In this document: positions 1 to 7,149 of the stretch, in pieces
How positions within the stretch are numbered: position 1 is the stretch's first letter
How the letters are laid out: each line of letters starts with the position of its first letter
Position numbers and translations under genes: made by a program
Origin: Methanobacterium sp.
GTDB lineage: Archaea > Methanobacteriota > Methanobacteria > Methanobacteriales > Methanobacteriaceae
Length of the DNA stretch: 22,329 bases
NCBI GenBank assembly: GCA_030017655.1
Contig: JASEIM010000027.1
Span: 1 to 22,329, forward strand
Direction: 5' to 3'
Notes under the pieces: generated by a model
What the model was told of the DNA's origin: nothing
The model's input: only the letters and a program-made list of their open reading frames with translations
Database searches by the model: none

Positions 1-398
1 ATTTTGGTTTTAAGAAGCCATGATATATAAACAGATATGGAATCTGAAGTTACACCCCATGAATGTTCAAGGGGATCAACGTATTCCATTAATTTAGATG
101 GGAGCAGTACTGGAAGTTTCCCTTTGTTCAATGTCTTTTTTGTTTCTTCTAAAGAATAAACCGCCTCTGCACCATCTATTTTATCAGCTAATAACATTCC
201 AAGGATATCCATGCATAGAATGGCTGTTTTATGGGCTGCTGTATCTGAGAATTTGATTTTTGCATCATAATCCCTAATTTTATTGGCAAATTCCCCACCA
301 CCGCAAATTACAAGTGCTTTTTTACCTACAAGAGATTTACACAAAGTTATGGCATCTTCAGGGAATAAACTCCCGCCTATTTTTACTATCCAGTCCAT
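1..398 (-). CDS. mfnE: amino-acid-kinase-fold protein, MfnE-like, truncated by window edge
   Basis: The frame runs from an ATG at 396-398 leftward off the window with no stop, giving 132 N-terminal residues. The start MDWIVKIGGSLFP holds the KIGGS nucleotide loop of the amino acid kinase superfamily. ALVICGGGEFAN near residues 31-42 is its second glycine loop, and TSDSISVYI near the visible end is the usual substrate/ATP segment. In methanogens this family includes MfnE, the kinase that makes the pyrophosphate of aminomethyl-furanmethanol during methanofuran synthesis; that assignment is from family resemblance and could be another small-molecule kinase of the fold. An ATG 12 bases upstream is excluded because it meets an in-frame stop. 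It lies 137 bases behind pth2 on the same strand, separated by a hairpin cluster, and may share its transcript. Confidence 0.7.
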   Translation of the reverse strand, partial: MDWIVKIGGSLFPEDAITLCKSLVGKKALVICGGGEFANKIRDYDAKIKFSDTAAHKTAILCMDILGMLLADKIDGAEAVYSLEETKKTLNKGKLPVLLPSKLMEYVDPLEHSWGVTSDSISVYISWLLKTK

Positions 399-449
399 TT
401 AATCACTCATTTAATGATTTATAATCAAAGTTGAAGAAATACACGGTAT

Positions 450-536
450 TCGAAAATCGTAGATTTTCGATGCATAAGAAACTTTCGTTTCTCTGTTTGC
501 GAAGCTTTGCTTCGCAACCGTAAAATTGAAGATTTT
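450..536. repeat. cluster of four tight palindromes between pth2 and mfnE
   Basis: Four inverted repeats lie side by side: TCGAAAATC-GTA-GATTTTCGA (450-470, 9-bp stem), AGAAAC-TTTC-GTTTCT (477-492), TTGCGAAGC-TTT-GCTTCGCAA (497-517, 9-bp stem), and AAAAT-TGAAG-ATTTT (522-536), the last touching the pth2 stop. All arms are perfect with loops of 3 to 5 bases. The core AAAATC-N3-GATTTT occurs again upstream of otsB. It could be an interspersed palindromic repeat or an RNA processing/stability element between the two genes. Confidence 0.8.
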
Positions 537-874
537 TAAAGTAATTTCAGTTCCTGTGTTATTTTATCTATTTTTTCATCTTCATCAGGGCCTATTCCAA
601 GGCATGTTACGGTTCCTTTGGGTAATTCTGTTCTTCCAGCATCCTGCACCAGATAATAGGGGATATCTGTGTTTTTAACCAGTTCATATATTTCATAGAG
701 CTCTCCTAAATCTTTAGCTTTGACTACTACCTTCTTTTCACCTTCAGATTCCCATTTTTTAATAATTTTTTCATCTGCCCGTTTATATGCACCTAAGCTT
801 CCGTGGCATGCCTGAGCAGCAGTTTTTCCTTTACCCATTTTTAGATCCATTCTTATAACCATAACCTGTTTCAT
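536..874 (-). CDS. pth2: peptidyl-tRNA hydrolase, PTH2 family
   Basis: This 112-residue protein is full length for the archaeal/eukaryotic Pth2 family, which hydrolyses peptidyl-tRNA released from stalled ribosomes so that tRNA can be reused in the cytoplasm. The signature GKGKTAAQACHGS (residues 14-26) and the block QDAGRTELPKGTVTCLGIGP (77-96) are intact, including the family Lys, His24, Asp78 and Thr90 positions. The ATG is preceded by a GGTGA ribosome site (CGGTGAAAACATG), which fixes the start. A TATA-like TTTTTATACT lies about 100 bases upstream. The gene sits ahead of the mfnE-like gene on the same strand with a hairpin cluster between them. Confidence 0.95.
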   Translation of the reverse strand: MKQVMVIRMDLKMGKGKTAAQACHGSLGAYKRADEKIIKKWESEGEKKVVVKAKDLGELYEIYELVKNTDIPYYLVQDAGRTELPKGTVTCLGIGPDEDEKIDKITQELKLL

Positions 875-1000
875 GTTTTCACCGTAATTGAAAAATAAGG
901 ATATTATTAATTGAATTTGATGATTTAAAATTTAATGATGTATCTTAATATATCTAATTCAGTATAAAAATAAGTTTTCTATAATTTGGATGTTATTTTT

Positions 1001-1020
1001 AATTAAAAAAAGAGAAGAAA
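1001..1020 (-). terminator. T-rich terminator after lipoprotein gene
   Basis: Read on the minus strand, directly behind the lipoprotein stop, is a pyrimidine tract that includes a run of seven T. Oligo-T tracts of this kind are the usual archaeal intrinsic termination signal. No strong stem precedes it. Confidence 0.45.
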
Positions 1021-1028
1021 AATGATTT

Positions 1029-1589
1029 CTATAGTACCTTGAATGTATTAATTATAGCATCAAAGTTTTTCTGTTGGCCTTCAAAGGCGCTAGGTAATGA
1101 TCCGCAGAGTATAACGTATATTTTACCGTTCTTTTCAAGCCATACGGCTTTTTCCTGTTTTTGAACACCGTCAACATCAACCATATGAATATTTACATAT
1201 GCTGTGGTTCCATCAACAGTTGTGGTACTATCGGATATCTGCTGAAAACTTGGTTCTGTAGCTTCGTATTGTGCATATGTTGCGTCATAATTTGCTTTTA
1301 ATGTAGTTCCTGATGGCATTGCAACTGATTGAATAACTACCAATGTATTTACGTTGTTTGTTGCAGAATCAACTGAACTTGGATCTCCAAATGATACAAG
1401 GGCATTTTGTGATATTGCTTGAAGCTTCTCCCAATTTTCAGGATAACTGAATGAAACCCCATTTCCAGAATATTCTTTCGTAGGTATTGTGGGTTGAGAT
1501 GTTTGATTTGTAGTAGTGTCATCAATGCATCCAGATGCTAAAACTACTAAAGCTAAAATAGCTGTTAACAATAATGCATATTTTTTCAT
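1029..1589 (-). CDS. exported lipoprotein with PsbP-like domain
   Basis: The 186-residue product begins with a positively charged, hydrophobic leader ending in LASGC, so Cys21 would be the lipidated residue of a membrane-anchored, surface-exposed protein. A low-complexity Thr/Gln/Asn linker follows. The globular part opens with YSGNGVSFSYPENWEKL (about 40-56), typical of PsbP/DcrB-like and related domains found in many methanogen lipoproteins. One Cys near the C-terminus (ILCGS) has no partner outside the lipobox. The start has a purine-rich GGGGGA ribosome site 4 bases upstream. The gene stands alone, divergent from the small membrane protein pair. The molecular function is unknown. Confidence 0.8.
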   Translation of the reverse strand: MKKYALLLTAILALVVLASGCIDDTTTNQTSQPTIPTKEYSGNGVSFSYPENWEKLQAISQNALVSFGDPSSVDSATNNVNTLVVIQSVAMPSGTTLKANYDATYAQYEATEPSFQQISDSTTTVDGTTAYVNIHMVDVDGVQKQEKAVWLEKNGKIYVILCGSLPSAFEGQQKNFDAIINTFKVL

Positions 1590-1631
1590 TTAATCCCCCA
1601 TTTTATTTATAAGGATCGTTATTTATTCCAA

Positions 1632-1648
1632 TGTATATATACTTATCT
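1632..1648 (-). promoter_or_regulatory. TATA promoter of the lipoprotein gene
   Basis: On the minus strand the sequence AGTATATATAC with purines upstream (AAAGATA) matches an archaeal TATA/BRE. A start about 25 bases downstream leaves a leader of roughly 25 nt before the GGGGGA site and ATG. This is a visual match only. Confidence 0.5.
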
Positions 1649-1822
1649 TTAAGACATCCTACAAAAATAGAATTAATAAATACCAACAGAGTTGGATTAT
1701 TCGGATAAGAACAAACGTATTTTAAATTTTAAGGACAATTTAACCAGTTAAATCATTTAAGTCATTTATTTTTAATCTCTATCTTCAAAAGTTTCATTTA
1801 AAGAGCGTATTTTATTTAAATA

Positions 1823-2206
1823 ATGTTATTAATCAGTGATAAACTTAAAGATTTATACTTGTTTTCGTATATATTAATAATAATGTCGTATGAATTCATT
1901 CCAATATCATTTATAGTTATATTTACATATCTCATAACCTATGTTCTTTATAATGAAAAAGAGATTACTAAAGCAGAACATATGAGAATATGGAATATTA
2001 TAATTTTGTTAAGCTCTTTAATCTTAATATCCATTGGACTTATACTTGCAGCCCTTATTGAATATGGTATAAACGTCACAATAGCATTTACCCTATTATT
2101 CTGGCACGTTGAAGTGGGCATAGCATTAGTTCCAATCACGCTCATTCACATCCATTTCTACTGGAAATCCTTTAAAAAAATTACTTTAGGCCTAAAAGTG
2201 AAATAA
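1823..2206 (+). CDS. small three-helix membrane protein with paired His, paralogue of next gene
   Basis: Not a named family that I can assign with certainty; it resembles small cytochrome-b-like/DUF4405-type membrane proteins. Of 127 residues, three hydrophobic helices lie near 25-43, 57-80 and 88-110. The last carries FWHVE and LIHIHFYWK, placing His95 and His109 exactly 14 residues apart, the spacing typical of helices that hold two stacked haems. It aligns along its length with the next protein. No ribosome site precedes ATG 1823. The internal ATG at 1883 (MSYEF) begins where homology to the neighbour begins and may be the true start. Its TAA shares one base with the next ATG, so the pair is translationally coupled. 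Confidence 0.65.
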   Translation: MLLISDKLKDLYLFSYILIIMSYEFIPISFIVIFTYLITYVLYNEKEITKAEHMRIWNIIILLSSLILISIGLILAALIEYGINVTIAFTLLFWHVEVGIALVPITLIHIHFYWKSFKKITLGLKVK

Positions 2207-2640
2207 TGAAAAAAATAATAATAATTCTGTTCATAATTGCTTTTTTAACCCCAATCACGGTTTATGCACAGGATAATGATCAGCAAGGTACTCAGGAGCC
2301 ATCATCTGCAAGGGGAGAAGGATATAACCCAGAATATAATATTTTGCCCATAATAATAGGTTTGTTCATATTTTATCTTGTTACTTACCTTTTATTTGAT
2401 ACAAAAAACATTAAAAGAGGTACTTTTAAGCAATTATGGGGTTTTATTCTTGTAGGGAGCTTTTTATTTTCAGGAATCAGTGGAATAATATTAACATTAT
2501 TATCAGATTATAACATTCGGTTCCCTTTAGAATTTAATCTGCTCTTCTGGCACGTTGAATTAAGCATAACAATGGCAATTACATTAATTTTCCATATTCA
2601 TATACGTTGGAAAGCAATTAAAAAGATTTTAAATGTCTAA
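2206..2640 (+). CDS. small membrane protein with signal peptide and paired His
   Basis: This 144-residue paralogue of the preceding protein adds an N-terminal Sec-type signal peptide ending near TVYAQD (cleavage about residue 21) and a short Gln/Glu-rich exported linker. Three helices follow near 45-64, 77-99 and 109-132. The last holds FWHVE and HIHIRWK with His116 and His130, again 14 residues apart. The Trp-bearing second helix (QLWGF) also matches. A role as a haem-bearing or quinone-like electron carrier subunit is inferred from the His spacing alone; no function is established. The gene overlaps the upstream gene by one base. Confidence 0.65.
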   Translation: MKKIIIILFIIAFLTPITVYAQDNDQQGTQEPSSARGEGYNPEYNILPIIIGLFIFYLVTYLLFDTKNIKRGTFKQLWGFILVGSFLFSGISGIILTLLSDYNIRFPLEFNLLFWHVELSITMAITLIFHIHIRWKAIKKILNV

Positions 2641-2699
2641 ATTTAGATCATTCGGAATATTTTTTAATATAAGTTTATAAAATAATTTCATCATGACTG

Positions 2700-2714
2700 A
2701 AGTCTTATAAATTT
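2700..2714 (+). promoter_or_regulatory. TATA box of the broken methyltransferase
   Basis: TCTTATAAATTTT lies centred about 23-25 bases before the ATG at 2731, so transcription would start at or next to the start codon, a leaderless mRNA arrangement common in archaea. It supports 2731 as the original gene start. Confidence 0.45.
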
Positions 2715-2730
2715 TGTTAGAAGTGTAACA

Positions 2731-3543
2731 ATGGACAAAATCACTTTAACTGAAGAAAAAGAAACTTTGCTCATTCCATTATATGGTAAGGCAAAGGAAA
2801 GTGAAAAAAAGCACCCTGTCAATAATCGACAGGAAGGCAGTTGAAATTGTTAATCAGATTGATTACGATTTCAGATCATTAAAAATTCCTGAAAAAACAA
2901 ACACAATGATGTCTTTGAGGGCGAAACTCATTGATAATTTTGTAAAAAACTTTCTTAAGGAAAATAATGAAAGTATAGCCATGCATCTTGGTTGTGGACT
3001 TGATAGCCGGTATGAAAGAATCAATAATAGGGATGTCGACTGGTATGATGTGGATTTTGAAGATGTTATTGATATTCGCAGACATTTCTACGGGGAAACT
3101 GATAACTACCATTTAATTGCATCTTCTGTTACTGAAAAGAATGGTTAGAAGAAATACCGGTTGATAAAAGGCATTATGTAGTGATTGCTGAAGGTCTCTT
3201 TATGTACCTTAAAGAGGATGAGATTAAGACATTGCTAAATGATCTTAAAAATAGAATTGGCAGCTATACTTTGATCTTCGATGCTTTCAGTCTTTATACC
3301 GCAAAAAAGGTGAAAAATCAGCCTTCAATAAAGAAAACTGGTGCAGTGATCCATTGGGGAATAGATAACCCTGAAGACCTCACCAACTGGGGAATGGAAA
3401 TTAAATTTATTAAAGAACAATATTTCACGGCAAATGAAGAAATTAAGAATTTAGGTACTTCTGTAAAACTTATGTATAAAATTGCAAACTTATTCAAAAC
3501 AGCTAAAAGAGCTCATAGATTATTAATTTATAAAGTGGGGTGA
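2731..3543 (+). pseudogene. LCM/PF04072-type SAM-dependent methyltransferase with two compensating frameshifts
   Basis: Joined across frames, the segment encodes about 271 residues, the usual size of the leucine carboxyl methyltransferase-like family. The N-terminus MDKITLTEEKETLLIPLY (2731 on) is in one frame. From about 2813 the homology moves forward by one base into the frame reading IIDRKAVEIVNQIDYDF, the SAM motif LGCGLDSR and WYDVDFEDV. At about 3140 it returns to the first frame with WLEEIPVDK, AEGLFMYL and the C-terminal half. The first site is consistent with one extra base near an A7 tract; the second with loss of one G from an AAGGAATGG-like sequence. No long internal deletion is seen. 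It is either a recent pseudogene or two sequencing errors. Confidence 0.8.
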
Positions 3544-3690
3544 TATTTGTACTATAGATTAGAAATATTAACCCTTTAATCATTTTTTTAATTTAAGACA
3601 TTAATCTGCCTGAATATTAAATACTATTTTCCAGTAATTAAAAGCATTAAAGCCAAAAGGCAAATTATTATATTCAGAATAAAGAAAGAA

Positions 3691-4116
3691 ATGTTTATGA
3701 TGTATCAATTTAATCGATACAAAAAAGGAAATATAATACAGATTGGAATCGATTCTGAATTAATAGAAAAAGAGATTAGAGAAGCCCGCTACGATTTAAA
3801 TTCTGCAAAAAATTCCATTAGTAATGGAAATTATAAATGGGCCATAGTTCAGAGTTACTATTCAATGTTCCATGCCTTTAGAGGACTTCTTTTTAGCAGA
3901 GGTTATAAAGAAAAGAGCCATTCAGGCCTCAAATTTGCAATTAAATCCATATTTGTAAATTATGGCATTATAAGTGATGATGTGTTTGCAAGTTTTGATT
4001 CTGCCATGAAAGCAAGAGAAATGGCTGATTATAGTTACATTTATGATGAAAAAATTGCATTGAACATGCTTGAATCTACTAAAAAGTTGATAGAGGAGGT
4101 AGAGGCTCTACTTTAA
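3691..4116 (+). CDS. HEPN-domain protein, UPF0332-like, without adjacent nucleotidyltransferase
   Basis: The 141-residue alpha-helical protein carries the HEPN pattern: helix one with EAxYDLNSAK (31-40), the YKWAIVQSYYSMFHAFRGLLF core (48-68), KSHSGLKFAI (75-84), and AREMADYSY (108-116) where HEPN proteins hold the Rx4-6H-like active or binding motif. Here the UPF0332 variant R-x3-DY is present rather than a canonical RxxxxH. Many such proteins pair with an MNT nucleotidyltransferase as toxin-antitoxin modules, but none is encoded within 147 bases upstream or directly downstream. The start is uncertain: ATGs at 3691, 3697 and 3700 are in frame with no clear ribosome site. Confidence 0.75.
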   Translation: MFMMYQFNRYKKGNIIQIGIDSELIEKEIREARYDLNSAKNSISNGNYKWAIVQSYYSMFHAFRGLLFSRGYKEKSHSGLKFAIKSIFVNYGIISDDVFASFDSAMKAREMADYSYIYDEKIALNMLESTKKLIEEVEALL

Positions 4117-4143
4117 GATAAAGCAATAAAAATTCATTTATTT

Positions 4144-5106
4144 TCACTTTAAAAAACTCTCATTCAAATATCCCGAATCAGAATAACCTCTACGTTCCCA
4201 GTAACCTTTATAATTAGGATCGTCAGATAATTCGATTTTTGTTATCCATTTAATCCATTTATAGCCCCATTTGCTTTCGGCTACCAGCTGGAAAGGAAAA
4301 CCTCGCTCTGGGGGGATTGTGGCATTGTTCATTTTATAAGCAAGCAAAATATTGTTATTTCTGAGATAATCTAGCGGAAATGAAGTTGAATATCCGTCAT
4401 AAGCATAGAATATCACAGTATTTGCATTTGGTTTTGGACTAACTTCGTTTATAATATCTTTTGCTAATATTCCTCTCCAGAGGATTGTTACACTCCATCC
4501 TTCAACACAATCTAATTTTACGACTTTTTCATAGTTTTGATGGTTAATAACGTCATTATAGGTGTAGTTTTTTGGATTATTAACTAATCCTGTAACTTCA
4601 AGCCTGTAATTATCTTTGTTGATATATTGGGGTCCTTTTATTGAATTTTCTCTAAAATCATTGACAGATGAAAGTTTTTGGCCTTTATATTCTTTCACTT
4701 CAACATTATCAAGCTTAATTGGTTCTGATTGGCCGAATTGACCTGTAAGAATATAAATAGAGATTCCAAGAACTACTATAAATGCCAGAATAAATAAAAA
4801 AGTTTCTCCAAAATTTGAAATGTTCTTACTTTGTTTCTTTATGCTTTCCAAAAGTCTCAATATTGGCCGTATAAAAATATGAAACAAAAATAATATTAAA
4901 AAAGGGATAAACAACCAGAAATGAAGTTGAAAAGCCAGATTTTTAGATAATAATCCAAAAGTAAGGTATTCAATTGTAGTATAATAATTAATTCCAAGCC
5001 CTGTAACGATAATTAACACGGTAAATAGAGCAAGTGTCCAGCGAAGTATTTTTTTAACCTTTTTTTGATTTTCTGACAAGTCTTTTCCCAACCCTTTGAG
5101 GATCAA
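4144..5106 (-). CDS. membrane-anchored molybdopterin oxidoreductase (MsrP/YedY-like, PF00174)
   Basis: This 320-residue protein begins with a basic N-terminus and three helices near 22-40, 58-79 and 103-122. Helix two holds His62 and His76, 14 residues apart. The remaining 190 residues form an Oxidored_molyb domain: YRLEVTGLVNNP (167-178) and LDCVEGWSVTILWRG (198-212), where Cys200 is the expected Mo/W ligand, then FPLDYL and PPERGFPFQLVAESKWGYKWIKWI. The positive-inside rule puts the catalytic domain outside the cell, yet no twin-arginine motif is visible. It may reduce or oxidise a sulfoxide or similar substrate; the substrate is unknown. The TTG at 5106 overlaps ycaO by 53 bases; TTG codons at 5091 and 5079 are alternative starts. 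Last gene of the M50-ycaO cluster. Confidence 0.82.
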   Translation of the reverse strand: MILKGLGKDLSENQKKVKKILRWTLALFTVLIIVTGLGINYYTTIEYLTFGLLSKNLAFQLHFWLFIPFLILFLFHIFIRPILRLLESIKKQSKNISNFGETFLFILAFIVVLGISIYILTGQFGQSEPIKLDNVEVKEYKGQKLSSVNDFRENSIKGPQYINKDNYRLEVTGLVNNPKNYTYNDVINHQNYEKVVKLDCVEGWSVTILWRGILAKDIINEVSPKPNANTVIFYAYDGYSTSFPLDYLRNNNILLAYKMNNATIPPERGFPFQLVAESKWGYKWIKWITKIELSDDPNYKGYWERRGYSDSGYLNESFLK

Positions 5107-6265
5107 CAGAATAAACTTCCATACTGGGAATTATAACCCTTACAACAGGTATTTCAATTTCAGGTTTTGTAAGGTCAACAAACAAAACATCTTTAAACCC
5201 TGCTTTTTTAAGTAAATCTAAGGTGGTTTCAATATCTTCTTTAAATGATTTACCTGCATAGTTTTTGATTTCATTTAGATCAATAACTTCTTCTGATTCT
5301 CCAAACCAGTGTTTGTTAATGCGTTTCATCCGCTCATAGCCAGCCTTTCTCATGAAAACTGCACGTGTAGTGTCTTCTCTTGTACCGTGAATCTGGGTGG
5401 CCCGGCTCTGAGCCACTTCTGTTAAAGCCCTCATAACAGCTATTTCTGGATCTAAATGGGTTCCAACTCCAAGAGTTAGTAATGCAGGGTCTTTTAAGAC
5501 AGTATCGTCTGAAACGGCTGCAATTGTGGCTGCTTCAACATCTGATGTCAGATTTACAAGTTTTACATGGACACCCGCTTCTTTGAATTTATCAAGAAGT
5601 TCGTTAATTAAAGGGTTTTCAATAGTTTCAAGGTCAATTTCAGGTGCTTTTCTTCTTTTAATCTCAAATAAGCTCCAAGCATCTCTTTCAATAACTTCAG
5701 TCATGCCATGAAATACAGCTTCTTCTATTTTATTTCCAGATGCAAGTCCGTTTGTATTGGATTTAAACAAATTAATGCTATTTGGGGCATTGTAAGGATG
5801 ATATACGGCATCTGCCGGTACAAGACATTCCTCATCATCTTTGACATTCACTGCTTTTACCCAGTTTAATTCTTTTTCTTGGGGATCAAAAGGTAAACGG
5901 GGCAATATAAGGGATTTTGGGTCTATAAATTCATCTGATTTTTCATAAGAGCAGCATATAAATGAATTCTTTTTTTCATCATCCTGTAATTCAGCCGAGT
6001 ACCTCTCGAAGGCTTCCATCATTGCTGAAGCCTTTGCCTGGTCTTGTGTAGCTCCTTTACCGGCATAGATGCTTACAGCACCTTCTTCAGCGGTTGGACG
6101 TATTGCTGAGTAAACTGGAATTCCTATTCTGTCAAGATGTGTAATTTCGGTTACCCTTGTAACACCAGCAGCCCTCAATTTATCTTTTACCCAGTTTATT
6201 GTCTCTTCTGGAGACATTGCTCTGTGAGTGCATCCGAAATATCTTACCGGAACTTCTTTGAACAT
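5054..6265 (-). CDS. ycaO: YcaO-domain protein, methanogenesis marker 1 (McrA thioamidation)
   Basis: The 403-residue product matches methanogen YcaO enzymes, ATP-dependent proteins that activate a peptide backbone amide. In Methanosarcina the YcaO-TfuA pair installs the thioglycine in the active site of methyl-coenzyme M reductase. The ATP/Mg-binding signatures are visible: AMMEAFERYSAE (81-92), SNTNGLASG (169-177) and HGMTEVIERDAW (186-197). The C-terminus ends VDPQRVGKRLVRKSKKG, as expected for the marker family. No tfuA lies beside it. It starts 30 bases after the M50 protease stop and runs 53 bases into the oxidoreductase gene, suggesting one transcript. The ATG at 6265 is preceded by a weak GTGGT ribosome site. 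Confidence 0.88.
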   Translation of the reverse strand: MFKEVPVRYFGCTHRAMSPEETINWVKDKLRAAGVTRVTEITHLDRIGIPVYSAIRPTAEEGAVSIYAGKGATQDQAKASAMMEAFERYSAELQDDEKKNSFICCSYEKSDEFIDPKSLILPRLPFDPQEKELNWVKAVNVKDDEECLVPADAVYHPYNAPNSINLFKSNTNGLASGNKIEEAVFHGMTEVIERDAWSLFEIKRRKAPEIDLETIENPLINELLDKFKEAGVHVKLVNLTSDVEAATIAAVSDDTVLKDPALLTLGVGTHLDPEIAVMRALTEVAQSRATQIHGTREDTTRAVFMRKAGYERMKRINKHWFGESEEVIDLNEIKNYAGKSFKEDIETTLDLLKKAGFKDVLFVDLTKPEIEIPVVRVIIPSMEVYSVDPQRVGKRLVRKSKKG

Positions 6266-6295
6266 TTAAGACCACGTTTGAAATTCTTTGAACTT

Positions 6296-6892
6296 TTATA
6301 GTAATAATGATAGTAAATTGGGGAAATAACCTATGGCCACAAATCCTAATGAGACAATTATGATCAGTATCCAGATTATGGGATTCCACCTTATAACTTT
6401 TGATCCATCAAGTCCTCCGATTGGTAGTTGATTGAAGAATGCAAGGAATCCATTTATAAACATCCCTAAATATGCCCAATAATATACCTGTCCTGTAATT
6501 TTTATAATTAGCAAGAATATTATCGCAAAAATTAGATTAGTCACTGATCCGGCAATAGATATTATTCCATTCTCTTTTTTACTTAGGTATTCTCCGTGAA
6601 TATAAACTGCTCCTGGGGCTGCAAAAAGAAATCCAAAATATGCAGTAATTAAACATAAAACCAGTCCTTGAATCCACATTTGATATTCAGCCCAATAGCC
6701 ATATCTAATTGCCACGAATTTATGTGCAAGTTCGTGGAATATAAAACCAAAACCAACTACGACTAATGTGAGTGGTATTAAGGTTATAGCAAGACCTATA
6801 TTTCCATTACTTAATAATAGTGCAAAAGCAAATGATATGACAATCAATGAAATTATAAGATCCCTGATTTCTGAAGCAGTAAATTTTACCAT
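6296..6892 (-). CDS. site-2 protease-like M50 membrane metalloprotease
   Basis: With the start chosen here the protein has 198 residues and about five or six membrane helices. Zinc ligands are visible as HELAH (His53, Glu54, His57) in one helix and as NQLPIGGLDGSK (154-165, Asp162 being the third ligand) in a later helix, the signature of the intramembrane M50 family. The frame stays open to an ATG at 6949, but a TATA box (TTTATATATT on the minus strand, 6911-6922) lies inside that extension and 24 bases before the ATG at 6892. The shorter, leaderless form is therefore better supported. The substrate is unknown. First gene of a likely M50-ycaO-oxidoreductase transcript. Confidence 0.85.
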   Translation of the reverse strand: MVKFTASEIRDLIISLIVISFAFALLLSNGNIGLAITLIPLTLVVVGFGFIFHELAHKFVAIRYGYWAEYQMWIQGLVLCLITAYFGFLFAAPGAVYIHGEYLSKKENGIISIAGSVTNLIFAIIFLLIIKITGQVYYWAYLGMFINGFLAFFNQLPIGGLDGSKVIRWNPIIWILIIIVSLGFVAIGYFPNLLSLLL

Positions 6893-6908
6893 ATTCTTAA
6901 AATGTAAA

Positions 6909-6924
6909 TTAATATATAAAATAC
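6909..6924 (-). promoter_or_regulatory. TATA promoter for the M50-ycaO-oxidoreductase cluster
   Basis: Minus-strand GTATTTTATATATTAATT, with an A-rich BRE upstream, is centred about 24 bases before the ATG at 6892. Transcription from it would start at or next to that codon, which rules out the longer upstream open frame as the translated product from this promoter. Confidence 0.55.
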
Positions 6925-7149
6925 TTTTTAATTTCTGGCTTAAAATCATGATCTGTCCTTTAAATAAGGATTAACTTCATATATTCTATAAAATTGGAAT
7001 AAATTAAAAGCTATTAAATAATTTTTAATCAATTAATTTTTCAGTTGTTCTTGATTCATGTCATGAAATTTTTAAACGTTTATCATAAATAGATAGATTT
7101 TAATTTATTGTTCACAAATATTAAAATAATATTCAATCAGGGTATAAAA

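Noticed and set aside
2783..3148. Separate 121-residue protein starting at 2783
   Set aside because: Its first residues lack homology and the true N-terminus is encoded in another frame from 2731; it is the middle part of the frameshifted methyltransferase.
6180..6389. Small minus-strand frame between the M50 and ycaO genes
   Set aside because: Overlaps the ends of both real genes in a different frame and has no coding features.
6893..6949. Longer N-terminus of the M50 protease from 6949
   Set aside because: The promoter TATA box lies within this extension, so the transcript begins near the ATG at 6892.
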